64,000 bases of DNA from Microbacteriaceae bacterium (GCA_019638805.1 JAHBTA010000002.1:434001-498000); one strand, 5' to 3'. Counted from the first letter of the stretch, positions 10,537-19,963 are shown. Notes: generated by a model not told the origin, from the letters alone. A program made the numbers and translations.

Positions 10537-11835
10537 TCAGTCCTCCGTCGGCGGCAGGCCCTCCTCGTCATCCTCGTCGTCGAGGGGGTCCGACTCGCTC
10601 GAGTGACGGTCGCCGGCGTGGATGGCGGCGTGGCGGTCCCACTCCCCCATGAGCTTCTCGACCGCGGCGTGAAAGCGCGCGGTGGCGGCGCCCGGGGTGG
10701 TTTCGCCGAAGTGCCGCTCCGACCAGTGGGCGAGGTTCGCCAGCGCCGCCGCGTCACCGCGCACCTCCTCCACGAGCGAGAGCACCTCGCCCGCGCGATC
10801 GGAGGTCAGCCACGCTGCCGAGCCGAGGTATCCGGACTCGTCGACCTCGGCATCCTCACTCAGCGGGCGCGCGACAATGAGCGGCTTGCCGGTCGCGAGC
10901 CGGTCGTAGATCATCGCCGAGATGTCGGTGATCGCCACATCGGCGGCGGCCAGCTGCCAGCCGAGCGCCGGGCCGTCGTCGTAGACGTGCTGGGCCGACG
11001 GATCGCGCCGGTTCGCCGCGGCGATCGCGTCGATGATCCGCCGGTTGGCGTCGCGATACGCCGCGTCGATGACACCGCTGCGCGGGTGGGGGCGGTAGAT
11101 CAGGCGGTGCGCGGGCGAGGCGAGCACCGCATCCGCCAGCGCCACCCCGTGCGAGGCGATCGAGCCGTATGCCGCGGCCGGGCGGTCGCCCTCCCAGGTG
11201 GGCGCGTACAGCACCACGACGCGGTCGTCCGGGGTGTAGGGCAGCTCACCCGCGAAGTGATCGGCCTGGGGCCGCCCGATCGGGATCGCCTTGCGCTGCA
11301 GGTCGAAATCCCAGAGCTTCCGCGAGAGCCGGTCCAGCGCCGCCTGCCCCGCGACCAGCGAATAGTCGTACGCCTTGAACTGGTTCGTGGTCATGTACAT
11401 CTTGTCGGACTCGCCGTGGTTGATGAACACGTGCCACATGCGCCCGTACCGGAACATCTGGAAGTTCTTCTGGTTCTGGTTGACGTAGAAGACGATGCGC
11501 AGATCCTGCTCGTCGACGTACTGCTCGAGGTCGGTGACCCGCCGCTTGTAGTGCACCGGGACCGGCGACTCCTCCAGCAGCGTCAGCGTCGCACCGGGGC
11601 TGCGGGTCACGATCGCGACCGGATGGATCTTCGCGAGCTCGGCCAGCGGCGCGTACCACTGCCGGATCTGGTACAGGTTCACGCGCGTGTCGGCGAAGTA
11701 CACCGCGATGCGCACCGAGCCCGGCTCGGCCGGGTGCTCGGCCATGTGCTGCTCGACGATCCGGCGGTTCCGGCGCGACCGGATCGCGTTGCGCACCACC
11801 TTGCGCGCGGCGTTCAGGTCGCTGATGACCGACAT
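10537..11835 (-). CDS. CDP-glycerol glycerophosphotransferase family protein (TagB/TagF-like)
   Basis: 432-residue single-domain polyol-phosphate transferase predicted to act at the cytoplasmic membrane face on wall-polymer intermediates. Family marks: FVNH-type acceptor motif FINHGESDK near residue 145, VLYAPTWEGD near 210, RPHPRSG near 245, and DVAITDISAMIYD near 300 (equivalent of the TDYSS motif). An acidic tail (DPLDDEDDEEGLPPTED) ends the protein. Start ATG at 11835 preferred over an upstream in-frame Met at 11904, which would run into the divergent gene. Only 31 bp separate it from that gene. Confidence 0.88.
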   Translation of the reverse strand: MSVISDLNAARKVVRNAIRSRRNRRIVEQHMAEHPAEPGSVRIAVYFADTRVNLYQIRQWYAPLAELAKIHPVAIVTRSPGATLTLLEESPVPVHYKRRVTDLEQYVDEQDLRIVFYVNQNQKNFQMFRYGRMWHVFINHGESDKMYMTTNQFKAYDYSLVAGQAALDRLSRKLWDFDLQRKAIPIGRPQADHFAGELPYTPDDRVVVLYAPTWEGDRPAAAYGSIASHGVALADAVLASPAHRLIYRPHPRSGVIDAAYRDANRRIIDAIAAANRRDPSAQHVYDDGPALGWQLAAADVAITDISAMIYDRLATGKPLIVARPLSEDAEVDESGYLGSAAWLTSDRAGEVLSLVEEVRGDAAALANLAHWSERHFGETTPGAATARFHAAVEKLMGEWDRHAAIHAGDRHSSESDPLDDEDDEEGLPPTED

Positions 11836-11866
11836 CGCTCCATCGTGCCAGAATCGCCCTACGACC
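11836..11866. promoter_or_regulatory. 31-bp divergent intergenic region between the two transferase genes
   Basis: Too short for two separated promoters. It holds a minus-strand CACGAT (6 nt before the ATG at 11835) and a plus-strand CAGAAT (12 nt before the ATG at 11867) as weak -10 candidates; any promoter -35 regions must lie inside the opposite gene. Confidence 0.35.
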
Positions 11867-14764
11867 ATGGCCAGCTTCACCTTCGGAGCCGGCAACGCCC
11901 GCAAGGTGCTGCGCCTCCCGCTCTACGCGCTCGGGGCGCTCGCGACGTTCCTCATCCCGCGCACCCCGCGGCTCTGGGTGCTCGGGTCCGGCATCGGGCC
12001 GGGCGAGGGCGCGCTCTCCCTCTACCGCGAGGCTCGTGAGCGGCTGGGCGAGGGAACCCGGCTCGTCTGGCTGGCGGCGACGGATGCCGAACTCGCCCGC
12101 GCGCGCACGCTCGGTCTCGAGACCCGCCGCCGCGATGGCTGGGGCGGGTTCTGGCTCACCGCCCGGGCCCGCGTGCTGGTGGTGACCCACGGCTTCGGCG
12201 ACGTGAACCGGTTCGGCACCCGCGGCGGGTTCGTCGTGCAGCTGTGGCACGGCATCCCACTCAAGAAGCTGCACCTGGACTCCCCCGCGGCCCTGCGCGT
12301 GTCGTTCCTGCCGAACCACCGGCTCGTGCGCGGGCTCGTCGCCCGGGCCTACCGGGCGGCCGGACGCGGCATCTCGCTGTTCCCGGTCGCCTCCGAGCTC
12401 GTCGTCCCGCGCATCGCGAGCGCGTTCGGGGTGCCGCGCGGGCGGATCGTCGTGACCGGCGACCCGCGCGACGACGAGCTGCTGCGGGGCACCGCGACCG
12501 AGCGGCGGGACTCCGCGCTGGAGGCGCTGGGGGTCGGCGGCGAGGCGGACGTTGTGGCAGGGGGTGCGGCCGGCGGTGCGGTCGGCAGCGCGGCGGGCAG
12601 CGCGCGCCGCATCCTGTACGCCCCCACGTGGCGCGACGGCGCGGCCGATCCGTCGATCCCCGACGAGGACGACTGGACCGAGATCGTGGCCTGGCTCGAG
12701 TCCCACGACGCCGAGCTCTGGGTGCGCGTGCACCCGCTCGGCAAGGGCGACTACGCGGCCGGTCCCGCCCGTTCGGACCGGGTGCGGATGCTGAGCCCCG
12801 CCGATTTCCCCGCCGTCACGCCCCTGCTCCCCGCCTTCGACGCCCTCGTGACGGACTACTCCTCCATCGCCTACGACTTCTCCCTGGTCGGCGCTCCCAT
12901 CGTCTTCCTCGCCCCGGATGTCGAGGCCTACGCGCGGGCGCGCGGGCTGTACGAGTCGTACCGTGATTTCTCCGGCGGCCGGCACGTCACGAGCTGGCCG
13001 CATGTGCTGCGCGTGCTCGACGAGCGACTCGGGGCGCGCATCGATGCGCGGCAGGGACCGCACGAGACCTGGCTGCGCACCGAGCACTTCGATCACCTCG
13101 ACGGGCGGGCCACCGCGCGGGTGCTCGACGAGGTGTTGGCCCGCACCGCCGGAGAGTCGGGCGCCGGATCCGCGCACGCCGGGGGGTCGGGCACCGGGGC
13201 CGCGCCTGCCGACAGCCAGCCCGGCATCCCCCGCCCGGTCGTGACGCGGGTGGAGGCGACGCCCACGGCCGTCCGGGTGACGCTCTCGGCCAAGGCGGAC
13301 GCCGTGAGTCTCGAGGGTGCCCGCGCCCGGGTCGACGGCCGCATCGAGGGGTCGCTCGTGCCCGGAACCACGACCGCGGTGTTCCCCCTGCTCACCACCC
13401 GGTGGGGCGCGAGCGGCCTCGCCCTGCCTTCGGGCGCGTACCGTCTGACGATCGGGGGCGCGCCGCCGTCGACGCGCATGCGGGTCGACACCGCGTTGCC
13501 GCCGCGCGTCGAGCATGAGCTCTTCCACGCCGCGGTGCACGCCGAGGCCGGGGGCCTCGTGCTGCGGATCTCGCCTCCGCTGGCAGACGACGAGCGCGGC
13601 GCCCGCGCCCAGCGCCGACTCGAGCGCGCCTACCGCCGGTCGCGCGGGCCCCGCGAGGACGCGGTCTTCCTCGAGAGCTTCTACGGGCAGTCCGCCTCCG
13701 ACAACCCGCTCGGCATCCACCGGGCGCTCGGCGAGCTGAGCCCCGCGACGAATCGGTACTGGAGCGTCGCGGACGGGTCGGTCGCGATCCCGGAGGGTGG
13801 CATCCGTATCGTCGAGGGCAGCCGCGAGTGGTGGCGGGTCCGCGGCGCCGCACGCGTGCTCATCGTCAACGACTGGTTGCGCAAGCGCTTCCGCCGCCGG
13901 CGCGGCCAGCACGTGCTGCAGACCTGGCACGGCACCATGCTCAAGCGCCTCGCGCTGGATCGCTCGCCCGGCCTGCGCACGCGCATCGCCGTCCTGCGCG
14001 AGCGCTCCCGCTGGGACGCGCTGCTGGCGCAGAACGCCTACAGCGAGCGGATCTTCCGTTCGGCCTACGCCATGCGCGGACCGATCTGGGTCGACGGCTA
14101 CCCGCGCAACGACATCCTGGCCCTCCCCCAAGCCGAGCGTGCGACCCGGCGGGATGCCGTGCGCGCCGCCGTGGGGGCACCGCACGACGCGCGCGCGGTG
14201 CTCTACGCCCCGACCTGGCGCGATGACCGCACCGAGATGGTCGATTATCTGGACCTCATCGGGTTCGCCCGCGAGCTCGGGGACGACTACGTGCTGCTCG
14301 TGCGCGGGCACTCCCGCACCCTGCGCTACGGGCAGGACCTCGAGGGCGCCGGCCTCATCGACGTCACGAGTTATCCGGACATGACCGAGCTGCTGCTGCT
14401 GGCCGACGTGCTCGTGACCGACTATTCGTCATCGATGTTCGACTTCGCGGGCACCGGCAAACCCGTGGTGTTCTTCACACCCGACCTCGCGCACTACTCC
14501 GCTGATCTGCGCGGGTTCTACTTCGACCTGCTCGCGGAGGCTCCCGGCCCCGTCGTGCACGACCGCGATGCCCTGCTGGATGCGATCCTCACCGCGCGTG
14601 CGGATGACGCGCTGGGCAATCGCGTGCACGGGAATCGCGCGCATGGCAATGACGCGCGCGACGCCAGCGCGCACCACGCGTGGCGCGAGCGCTTCACGCC
14701 CCACGACGACGGGCGAGCGGGCGAGCGCGTCGTGCGGCGCATGCTCGACCTCGGCTGGCTGTAG
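11867..14764 (+). CDS. Tandem two-domain CDP-glycerol-type phosphotransferase (TagF-like duplication)
   Basis: 965 residues containing the same transferase domain twice. First copy: LWHGIPLKKL near residue 126, YAPTWRDG near 251, VTDYSSIAYDF near 328. A less conserved spacer (about 430-570, beta-rich, resembling a TagF N-terminal module) separates them. Second copy: TWHGTMLKRLA near 686, YAPTWRDD near 780, VTDYSSSMFDF near 850. Both copies keep the HG and TDYSS motifs, so both may be active. A Gly/Ala-rich insertion (about 224-245) and an NRVHGNRAHGN repeat near 915-930 are local expansions. Likely assembles or caps a polyol-phosphate wall polymer. Confidence 0.9.
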   Translation: MASFTFGAGNARKVLRLPLYALGALATFLIPRTPRLWVLGSGIGPGEGALSLYREARERLGEGTRLVWLAATDAELARARTLGLETRRRDGWGGFWLTARARVLVVTHGFGDVNRFGTRGGFVVQLWHGIPLKKLHLDSPAALRVSFLPNHRLVRGLVARAYRAAGRGISLFPVASELVVPRIASAFGVPRGRIVVTGDPRDDELLRGTATERRDSALEALGVGGEADVVAGGAAGGAVGSAAGSARRILYAPTWRDGAADPSIPDEDDWTEIVAWLESHDAELWVRVHPLGKGDYAAGPARSDRVRMLSPADFPAVTPLLPAFDALVTDYSSIAYDFSLVGAPIVFLAPDVEAYARARGLYESYRDFSGGRHVTSWPHVLRVLDERLGARIDARQGPHETWLRTEHFDHLDGRATARVLDEVLARTAGESGAGSAHAGGSGTGAAPADSQPGIPRPVVTRVEATPTAVRVTLSAKADAVSLEGARARVDGRIEGSLVPGTTTAVFPLLTTRWGASGLALPSGAYRLTIGGAPPSTRMRVDTALPPRVEHELFHAAVHAEAGGLVLRISPPLADDERGARAQRRLERAYRRSRGPREDAVFLESFYGQSASDNPLGIHRALGELSPATNRYWSVADGSVAIPEGGIRIVEGSREWWRVRGAARVLIVNDWLRKRFRRRRGQHVLQTWHGTMLKRLALDRSPGLRTRIAVLRERSRWDALLAQNAYSERIFRSAYAMRGPIWVDGYPRNDILALPQAERATRRDAVRAAVGAPHDARAVLYAPTWRDDRTEMVDYLDLIGFARELGDDYVLLVRGHSRTLRYGQDLEGAGLIDVTSYPDMTELLLLADVLVTDYSSSMFDFAGTGKPVVFFTPDLAHYSADLRGFYFDLLAEAPGPVVHDRDALLDAILTARADDALGNRVHGNRAHGNDARDASAHHAWRERFTPHDDGRAGERVVRRMLDLGWL

Positions 14765-14777
14765 GCCCGGACGGCGC

Positions 14778-15845
14778 TCAGCTCTCCGTGCGAGAGGTGT
14801 CCACCGCATCCCGCGCGCCGCGCACGAGCCCTACGAGGAAGCCCGCTCCCCAGCTGAGGTGCATGATCGCGAGCACACCCGCGAAGCGCAGCCGGTCGGC
14901 CAGACCGCCGTGACCGGTGATCATGGCGAGGACGAGGAGTCCCAGGTAGGCGAGCGGGCCCAGGTAGACCAGGGCCGCGACCCAGCCGAGCCAGCCGAGC
15001 CAGCCGCCCAGCACTCCCGTGAGGTGCAGCACCAGAACGACGATCGCGACCGCGATGTTCACCACGAGCAGCGGCGGCGCGAAGAAGCGGAGCGAGTTGC
15101 CGCGGCCCAGGCGTCGCACGAGTTCGCCGCGCCAGATGCCCGTCGCCCGGAACTGGCGGGCGAGCTTCCCGGGAGTGCTGCGCGGCCAGTAGGTGACGCG
15201 TAACTGCGGGTCGAGCCACACCGTGTGTCCGGCTGTGCGGAGCCGGTAGTTGAGCTCCCAGTCCTCACCGCGGCGGAGCGTCTCGTCGAAGCCGCCGACC
15301 TCGCTCAGGACGTCACGCCGGAAGATGCCCATGTAGGCCGACTCGGCCGGCCCCGCGTGTGCGCTCTCGCCGTGGTACGCGCCACCGCCGAGCCCGAAGC
15401 GGGAGTTGTAGGCCTGCGCGACCGCCGCCTGGAACCCCGGGTGGCCGGTCGCGACCATGATGCCCCCGAGGCTCGCGGCACCCGTGCGCTGCAACTCGCC
15501 GACGCCGCGCGCCGTGTAGCCAGGGGCGAGCTCGGTGTGGGCATCGACCCGCACGATGATCGGGAATCGGCCCGCGGCGATCGCCAGGTTGAGGCCGATC
15601 GGGATGTCCATGCCCGGGTTCTGCACGACGCGGATGCGGGGGTCGCGTTTCGCGAGCCGCTCGACGATCGCGTCGGTGCCGTCCGTCGACGGACCGAGGG
15701 CGAGCACGAGTTCGACCTCACCCGGATAGTCCTGGCTCAGGATCGAGGCGACCGCCGCCTCCAGGTACGCGGCCTCGTTCAGCACGGGCATCACGTAGGT
15801 GACGCCGGGGTGGTCGCCGGTGGCGTCCATCCGCGGCGTGGCCAT
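14778..15845 (-). CDS. Family 2 glycosyltransferase with C-terminal membrane segments
   Basis: 355 residues. N-terminal GT-A fold: VTYVMPVLNEAAYLEAAV, the VRVDAHTEL DxD-type metal site, and GEDWELNYRLR (ED acid/base region) near residue 200. Three to four TM helices follow (about 245-340), so the enzyme is membrane-anchored and probably uses a lipid-linked acceptor, similar to succinoglycan/ExoA-type transferases. ATG at 15845 chosen because TAACGT lies 6 nt upstream; the GTG two codons earlier is less likely. Convergent with the double transferase gene (13-bp gap). Confidence 0.88.
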   Translation of the reverse strand: MATPRMDATGDHPGVTYVMPVLNEAAYLEAAVASILSQDYPGEVELVLALGPSTDGTDAIVERLAKRDPRIRVVQNPGMDIPIGLNLAIAAGRFPIIVRVDAHTELAPGYTARGVGELQRTGAASLGGIMVATGHPGFQAAVAQAYNSRFGLGGGAYHGESAHAGPAESAYMGIFRRDVLSEVGGFDETLRRGEDWELNYRLRTAGHTVWLDPQLRVTYWPRSTPGKLARQFRATGIWRGELVRRLGRGNSLRFFAPPLLVVNIAVAIVVLVLHLTGVLGGWLGWLGWVAALVYLGPLAYLGLLVLAMITGHGGLADRLRFAGVLAIMHLSWGAGFLVGLVRGARDAVDTSRTES

Positions 15846-15851
15846 GGGCAC

Positions 15852-15857
15852 ACGTTA
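15852..15857 (-). promoter_or_regulatory. Candidate leaderless -10 of the glycosyltransferase gene
   Basis: Minus-strand TAACGT, 6 nt before the ATG at 15845 and 9 nt beyond the htrA terminator stem, so the glycosyltransferase has its own promoter. Confidence 0.5.
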
Positions 15858-15865
15858 GCAACAGA

Positions 15866-15900
15866 AGGGGGACGGCACCCCGGTCGGGCGCCGTCCCCCT
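15866..15900 (-). terminator. Hairpin terminator of the HtrA-like protease gene
   Basis: Perfect 11-bp stem (AGGGGGACGGC with its complement) and 13-nt loop, 21 nt downstream of the protease stop, followed on the minus strand by TTCTGTTGC. Confidence 0.75.
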
Positions 15901-15921
15901 CCGCCCCTGCGGAGGCTCCGG

Positions 15922-17256
15922 CTACTCGAGCGTGCCGAGCGTGACGTCGATCGTGGTCGACGTGCCGCCCCGCACATAGGTGAGGGTCGTCGAGTCGCCC
16001 GCGGCGAGCGCCCGCACCTGCGCGGTGAGGTCGGTGCTGCCGGTGATCGGGAGGCCGTTGAACCCGGTGATGATGTCCCCCGGCTTGACGCCCGCGGTCG
16101 CGGCCGCGCCGCCGGCTGTCGTCGAGTCGACCAGCGCGCCGACGGTGTCGCCGTCGTCGCTCGAGGCGTCGCGCACGGTCGCGCCGAGCAGGCCGTGGGT
16201 GGCGCTGCCGTTCTTGATGATCTCGTTCGCGACGCGCTGCGCGAGGTTGGACGGGATCGCGAACCCGACACCGATCGAGCCGGACTGGCCGCCATTGCCG
16301 GAGTTGCCCGCGCTGGCGATGGCCACGTTGATGCCGATGAGCTCGCCCTGCGTGTTCACCAGTGCGCCGCCCGAGTTGCCGGGGTTGATGGCGGCGTCGG
16401 TCTGCACGACCGGGAGCGAGATGCTCGCCGACTGGGTGGTCGGGGAGCCCTGCCCCTGGCCGAAGTTCCAGAAGTCGAACGGGCCGCCCTCACCGTTGCC
16501 CTGCTCGCCGTCGCCGCTGCCGCCGTCCTGCTCGGCCGTGTCGTCGGGAACCGCGGACGAGGCGATCTGGATGCTGCGGTTGAGCGCACTCACGATTCCG
16601 TCCGTCACGGTGTTGGACAGCCCGAGCGGCGCACCGATCGCGATGACCTGGTCGCCGACGTTCAGGTCGCTCGAGTCGGCGAACTCGATGGGCTGGAGCC
16701 CGGAGGCGTCGTCGAGCTTGATGACGGCGAGGTCGACGATCGGATCGGTCCCGACGATGGTCGCGGTGTAGAGCCGGCCGTCGGAGGTCGTGACCTCGAT
16801 CTTGCCGTCCGAGGTGGTGCCGTCGAGCGTCACGACGTGGTTGTTGGTGAGCACGTAGCCGTCGGCGCTGAGCACGACCCCGGATCCGGTGCCGCCTGCG
16901 GACTGCGCGGCGACCGAGACCGTCACGACCGAGGGGGATGCCTTCGCCGCCACCGCGGTGACGACGTTGACGTCGTCGGTGTCGTTGATGGTGATGTTCT
17001 GGGGCGTCTGCTCTGTGGACTGCACGGAGGGCGACGCATTGATCGCGAGGGCCGCGACGCCGGCACCGGATGCTCCGCCGAGCACCGCACCGACGGCGAG
17101 TGCGGCCGCCAGCGGTCCGGCCGCGAGCTTCGCGCGCGGCGACGGCGCGCTCGGCGCCACCTGCGGCTGGGCCTGCGATGCGGCGGGCGCCGCCTTGCCC
17201 CTCTTGGAGCCGTCTGTGTTCTCGGGGGTGGGGGTGGTCTCGGTCGACTCGGTCAT
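15922..17256 (-). CDS. HtrA/DegP-like membrane-anchored serine protease with PDZ domain
   Basis: 444 residues. Short Pro/Ala-rich cytoplasmic N-terminus, one TM helix near 45-73, then an extracytoplasmic trypsin-like domain with His in NNHVV (about 139), Asp in DLAVIKL (about 174) and Ser in NPGNSGGAL (about 294). A Gly/Asp/Gln-rich loop (about 240-270) interrupts the protease domain. A PDZ domain follows (about 345-435: GLLGATV, GVKPGDIITGFNG). Role: surface/envelope protein quality control. ATG at 17256 follows a GAGAGGAG ribosome-binding site; a minus-strand TATAGA near 17310-17315 is a possible -10. Confidence 0.93.
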   Translation of the reverse strand: MTESTETTPTPENTDGSKRGKAAPAASQAQPQVAPSAPSPRAKLAAGPLAAALAVGAVLGGASGAGVAALAINASPSVQSTEQTPQNITINDTDDVNVVTAVAAKASPSVVTVSVAAQSAGGTGSGVVLSADGYVLTNNHVVTLDGTTSDGKIEVTTSDGRLYTATIVGTDPIVDLAVIKLDDASGLQPIEFADSSDLNVGDQVIAIGAPLGLSNTVTDGIVSALNRSIQIASSAVPDDTAEQDGGSGDGEQGNGEGGPFDFWNFGQGQGSPTTQSASISLPVVQTDAAINPGNSGGALVNTQGELIGINVAIASAGNSGNGGQSGSIGVGFAIPSNLAQRVANEIIKNGSATHGLLGATVRDASSDDGDTVGALVDSTTAGGAAATAGVKPGDIITGFNGLPITGSTDLTAQVRALAAGDSTTLTYVRGGTSTTIDVTLGTLE

Positions 17257-17369
17257 CTCGGGTCTCGCTCCTCTCAAGCGGGGTCAGCCTCCCGCTCGAA
17301 GCTGGGCGTTCTATATGGCGAAACTGCGAGCCTACTTCCCGTATTCCATGACCCGGCTCAGCATCCCCG

Positions 17370-18116
17370 TCAGCAGCCTGGACCGGACGGGTCGACGGCG
17401 CAGTCGCGCTCGACCAGGACGGTCTTCGCGCCGTCCGCGACGACATGCAGCTCGTTCGCCGGAACGGGCAGGATGCCGTCGATCGGTGTGAACGGACCTC
17501 CCGCGAACCGGTACTCGGCCCGGAAGTCGATGGTGAGACGGATCGTGTAGGAGCCGTCCCGGTCGTAGACGTGGCTCGTGGGCGTGCGGTCGAACTCGCG
17601 GAGGCCGAGCTTCTTCCAGGTGGAGCCCTTGGTGGAGCGCGTCGCGGACTTCCCGTCGCCGTAGGCCCAGTGATAGCTCACCGGAGTGAATCGCACGGAC
17701 GCGGGCTGCCCGAGGAGCGTGCCCTCGACGATGTGCACGGAGGTGAGCGCGTAGAAGTTGGTGTGCAGACCGGGGACGGTCCACCCGTCGGGCTGCATGT
17801 GCTGCACACCCGGGGTGGGGCGGAACGACGCTATGTCGGTCAGCGTGATGGGGACGGCGCCGGGTGTGTCGGATGAGCAGGACACCTCCATGCACTTCCA
17901 GATGACGGGCGGCCCGGACGTGCCGTCGCCGCCTCCGCCGCCACCTCCCCCGCCACCGCCGCCTCCACCACCCGGTGTGTCGACCGTCCCGATGACGTCG
18001 ACCTGAGGCCCGTTGATGCACCCGGTGATGGCGGCCTCGTTGTTGCAACCGCCGCCCAGCTCGAAGCCCGCATGGTTTGCAACGAGAGCTATCAGCAGAA
18101 CGAAGCGCCAGACCAT
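17370..18116 (-). CDS. Exported PKD-like protein with poly-glycine tract
   Basis: 248 residues. Hydrophobic N-terminus (VWRFVLLIALVANHAGF) suggests export. A run of 15 glycines (nt 17929-17975 region) is followed by a Cys-containing segment (WKCMEVSCSS) and a domain with the PKD-like pattern SYHWAYGDGKSA ... PTSHVYDRDGSYTIRLTIDF, near residues 150-205. The C-terminal Cys pair (RDCAVDPSGPGC) may form a disulfide. Such proteins, typically beside a small lipoprotein, are common in Microbacteriaceae; function unknown. Overlaps the upstream lipoprotein gene by 25 bp, so probably translationally coupled. Confidence 0.75.
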   Translation of the reverse strand: MVWRFVLLIALVANHAGFELGGGCNNEAAITGCINGPQVDVIGTVDTPGGGGGGGGGGGGGGGDGTSGPPVIWKCMEVSCSSDTPGAVPITLTDIASFRPTPGVQHMQPDGWTVPGLHTNFYALTSVHIVEGTLLGQPASVRFTPVSYHWAYGDGKSATRSTKGSTWKKLGLREFDRTPTSHVYDRDGSYTIRLTIDFRAEYRFAGGPFTPIDGILPVPANELHVVADGAKTVLVERDCAVDPSGPGC

Positions 18117-18655
18117 GCTTCGCTCCTATTCACCTTGAGAACTCCATCTAGGTCGTCGAACCCGACCTCAAGCGACTGTCGGTCTGCGCGACCTTCAGTA
18201 ACAATCGACTGCCCTTCGCTGTCCACCACGTCCACTGCGCTGACGTCCAAGCAGAGGTAGGTCGTGATGCTGACTGTGCCTGGAGTGCCCGCGGCGTACT
18301 GCTGGAGCACGGCCGAATCGAACGTGGAGTCGCCGATCTGGCGATACCCCTTGTCATGTAGGTCTGCTGTTGCATCGAGACTTTCGTCCAGAGCCTCTCC
18401 TCGAAGAACCTCGGACAACCCATCGGTATCGACCCATCCACCCGCACCTACGGCGTTCGACACATCCAGGTACCGCTGGTACGCCTCCTCCGCCGCCGCG
18501 AGCGCCTCCTCGTCTGACGCGTACACGGGCGTGCTGCTCGGTGCCGGGGGCGGTGTGACCGGTGGCGACCCCGGCCCCGTGCACGAGGCCAGCATCGCTC
18601 CGAGGAGCATGACGCTCGCCGACCAGGTCGATCTCACCGCTGCCGCATTTCGCAT
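18092..18655 (-). CDS. Putative lipoprotein
   Basis: 187 residues. Signal peptide with lipobox LASC, Cys at residue 25, then a Pro/Ser/Thr linker and a helical domain beginning ASDEEALAAAEEAYQRYLDVSNAV. This YxxYLDxxNxV pattern resembles small actinobacterial surface lipoproteins of unknown function. First gene of a two-gene unit with the PKD-like protein; the G+C content looks lower than that of its neighbours, which could mean recent acquisition. Confidence 0.75.
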   Translation of the reverse strand: MRNAAAVRSTWSASVMLLGAMLASCTGPGSPPVTPPPAPSSTPVYASDEEALAAAEEAYQRYLDVSNAVGAGGWVDTDGLSEVLRGEALDESLDATADLHDKGYRQIGDSTFDSAVLQQYAAGTPGTVSITTYLCLDVSAVDVVDSEGQSIVTEGRADRQSLEVGFDDLDGVLKVNRSEAWSGASFC

Positions 18656-18717
18656 CCCCCGACGCTAGGCACGACACCGCACCTCCGCGCGAACTGTCCA
18701 CAGCCCCGCGACCCGGC

Positions 18718-18723
18718 TAGCGT
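18718..18723 (+). promoter_or_regulatory. Candidate leaderless -10 of the aminotransferase gene
   Basis: TAGCGT, 7 nt before the GTG at 18731. Confidence 0.5.
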
Positions 18724-18730
18724 TGCGAAC

Positions 18731-19963
18731 GTGGCGACCCCCGCATCCGACACCCCCGCATCCAGCACCCACGTCCCCGGCGCCTGGTCCCGCGCGGCCC
18801 GCGGAGCCATGCTGCTCGGCGAGGACGGCGAGCAGCGCCCCACGATCTTCGCCGAGATGTCCGCGCTGGCCGCGGCCACCGGCGCGGTCAACCTGGGTCA
18901 GGGCTTCCCCGACTACGACCCGCCCGCCGAGGTCACCGAGGCGGCGCAGCGCGCCATCCGCGACGGGCTCAACCAGTACCCGCCGGGCCTGGGCATGCCC
19001 GTGCTTCGGGAGGCGATCGCCCGCCACCACGAGCGGTTCTACGGCCGCGCCGTCGACCCGGATCGCGAGGTCCTCGTGACCGCGGGAGCCACCGAGGCCC
19101 TCGCCGCGAGCCTGCTCGCCCTGCTCGAACCGGGCGACGACGTCGTCGTGTTCGAGCCCTTCTACGACTCCTACGCCGCGGTCACCGCTCTCGCGGGCGC
19201 GCGCCTGGTCACGGTCCCGCTGCTTCCGCCGGCCTTCGACCCCGACCTGGACGCGCTGCGCGACGCGGTCACGGATCGCACGCGCGTCATCCTGCTGAAC
19301 ACCCCGCACAACCCGACCGGGCGCATCCTCGACGACGCGACCCTGCGCCTCGTGGTCGAGCTCGCGAACGCGCACGACGCCTGGATCGTGAGCGACGAGG
19401 TCTACGAGCACCTCACCTTCGAGCGCCCGCACGTGCCGGTCGCGACCCTGCCCGGAGCCTCCGAGCGCACCCTCACGATCGGCAGCGGGGGCAAGACCTT
19501 CAACGCGACCGGCTGGAAGATCGGCTGGCTCATCGCCCGACCCGAGCTGCGGGATGCCGTGCTCGCCGTCAAGCAGTTCCTCACCTTCGTGAACGGGGCG
19601 CCCTTCCAGCCCGCGATCGCCGCCGGCCTGGACCTGCCCGACACCTACTTCACGGATGCCGCCCAGACCCTCGCACGCCGCTGCGACCGCCTCTCGGAGG
19701 GCCTTCGACACGCGGGATTCGGGGTCTCGGCGCCCGACGGCGGCTACTTCGTGATCGGCGACGCGGCCCCGCTCGGCTACGACGACGGTGCCGCGTTCTG
19801 CCGCCGGCTGCCCGAGCTGGCGGGCGTCGTCGGGGTGCCGCTCTCGGCCTTCGTGCGGCCCGAGCACGCCGCGACCTACGGGTCGCTCGTGCGCTTCGCC
19901 TTCTGCAAGCGGGACGACGTGCTCGACGAGGCGATCGCGCACCTGGGGCGCCTCTCGGCGTGA
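18731..19963 (+). CDS. Class I/II PLP aminotransferase (YbdL/KYAT/DapC-like)
   Basis: 410 residues. Motifs: GAVNLGQGFPDYDPP substrate entrance, NQYPPGLGMPVLREAIA, ATEALAAS, LNTPHNPTGRIL, VSDEVYEHLTF (PLP-ring Asp and Tyr), and the Schiff-base Lys at residue 255 in GSGGKTFNATGWKIGW. The GQGFPDY and GKTFN patterns are those of glutamine transaminase K/methionine aminotransferase YbdL; many genomes label such genes N-succinyldiaminopimelate aminotransferase. The nitrilase-family gene at 20717 favours a glutamine transaminase role. Preceded by a leaderless-type -10. Confidence 0.88.
   Translation: MATPASDTPASSTHVPGAWSRAARGAMLLGEDGEQRPTIFAEMSALAAATGAVNLGQGFPDYDPPAEVTEAAQRAIRDGLNQYPPGLGMPVLREAIARHHERFYGRAVDPDREVLVTAGATEALAASLLALLEPGDDVVVFEPFYDSYAAVTALAGARLVTVPLLPPAFDPDLDALRDAVTDRTRVILLNTPHNPTGRILDDATLRLVVELANAHDAWIVSDEVYEHLTFERPHVPVATLPGASERTLTIGSGGKTFNATGWKIGWLIARPELRDAVLAVKQFLTFVNGAPFQPAIAAGLDLPDTYFTDAAQTLARRCDRLSEGLRHAGFGVSAPDGGYFVIGDAAPLGYDDGAAFCRRLPELAGVVGVPLSAFVRPEHAATYGSLVRFAFCKRDDVLDEAIAHLGRLSA

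Noticed and set aside
11246..14311. 1021-codon minus-strand frame antisense to the double transferase
   Set aside because: Low-complexity shadow; the plus strand carries both transferase domains.
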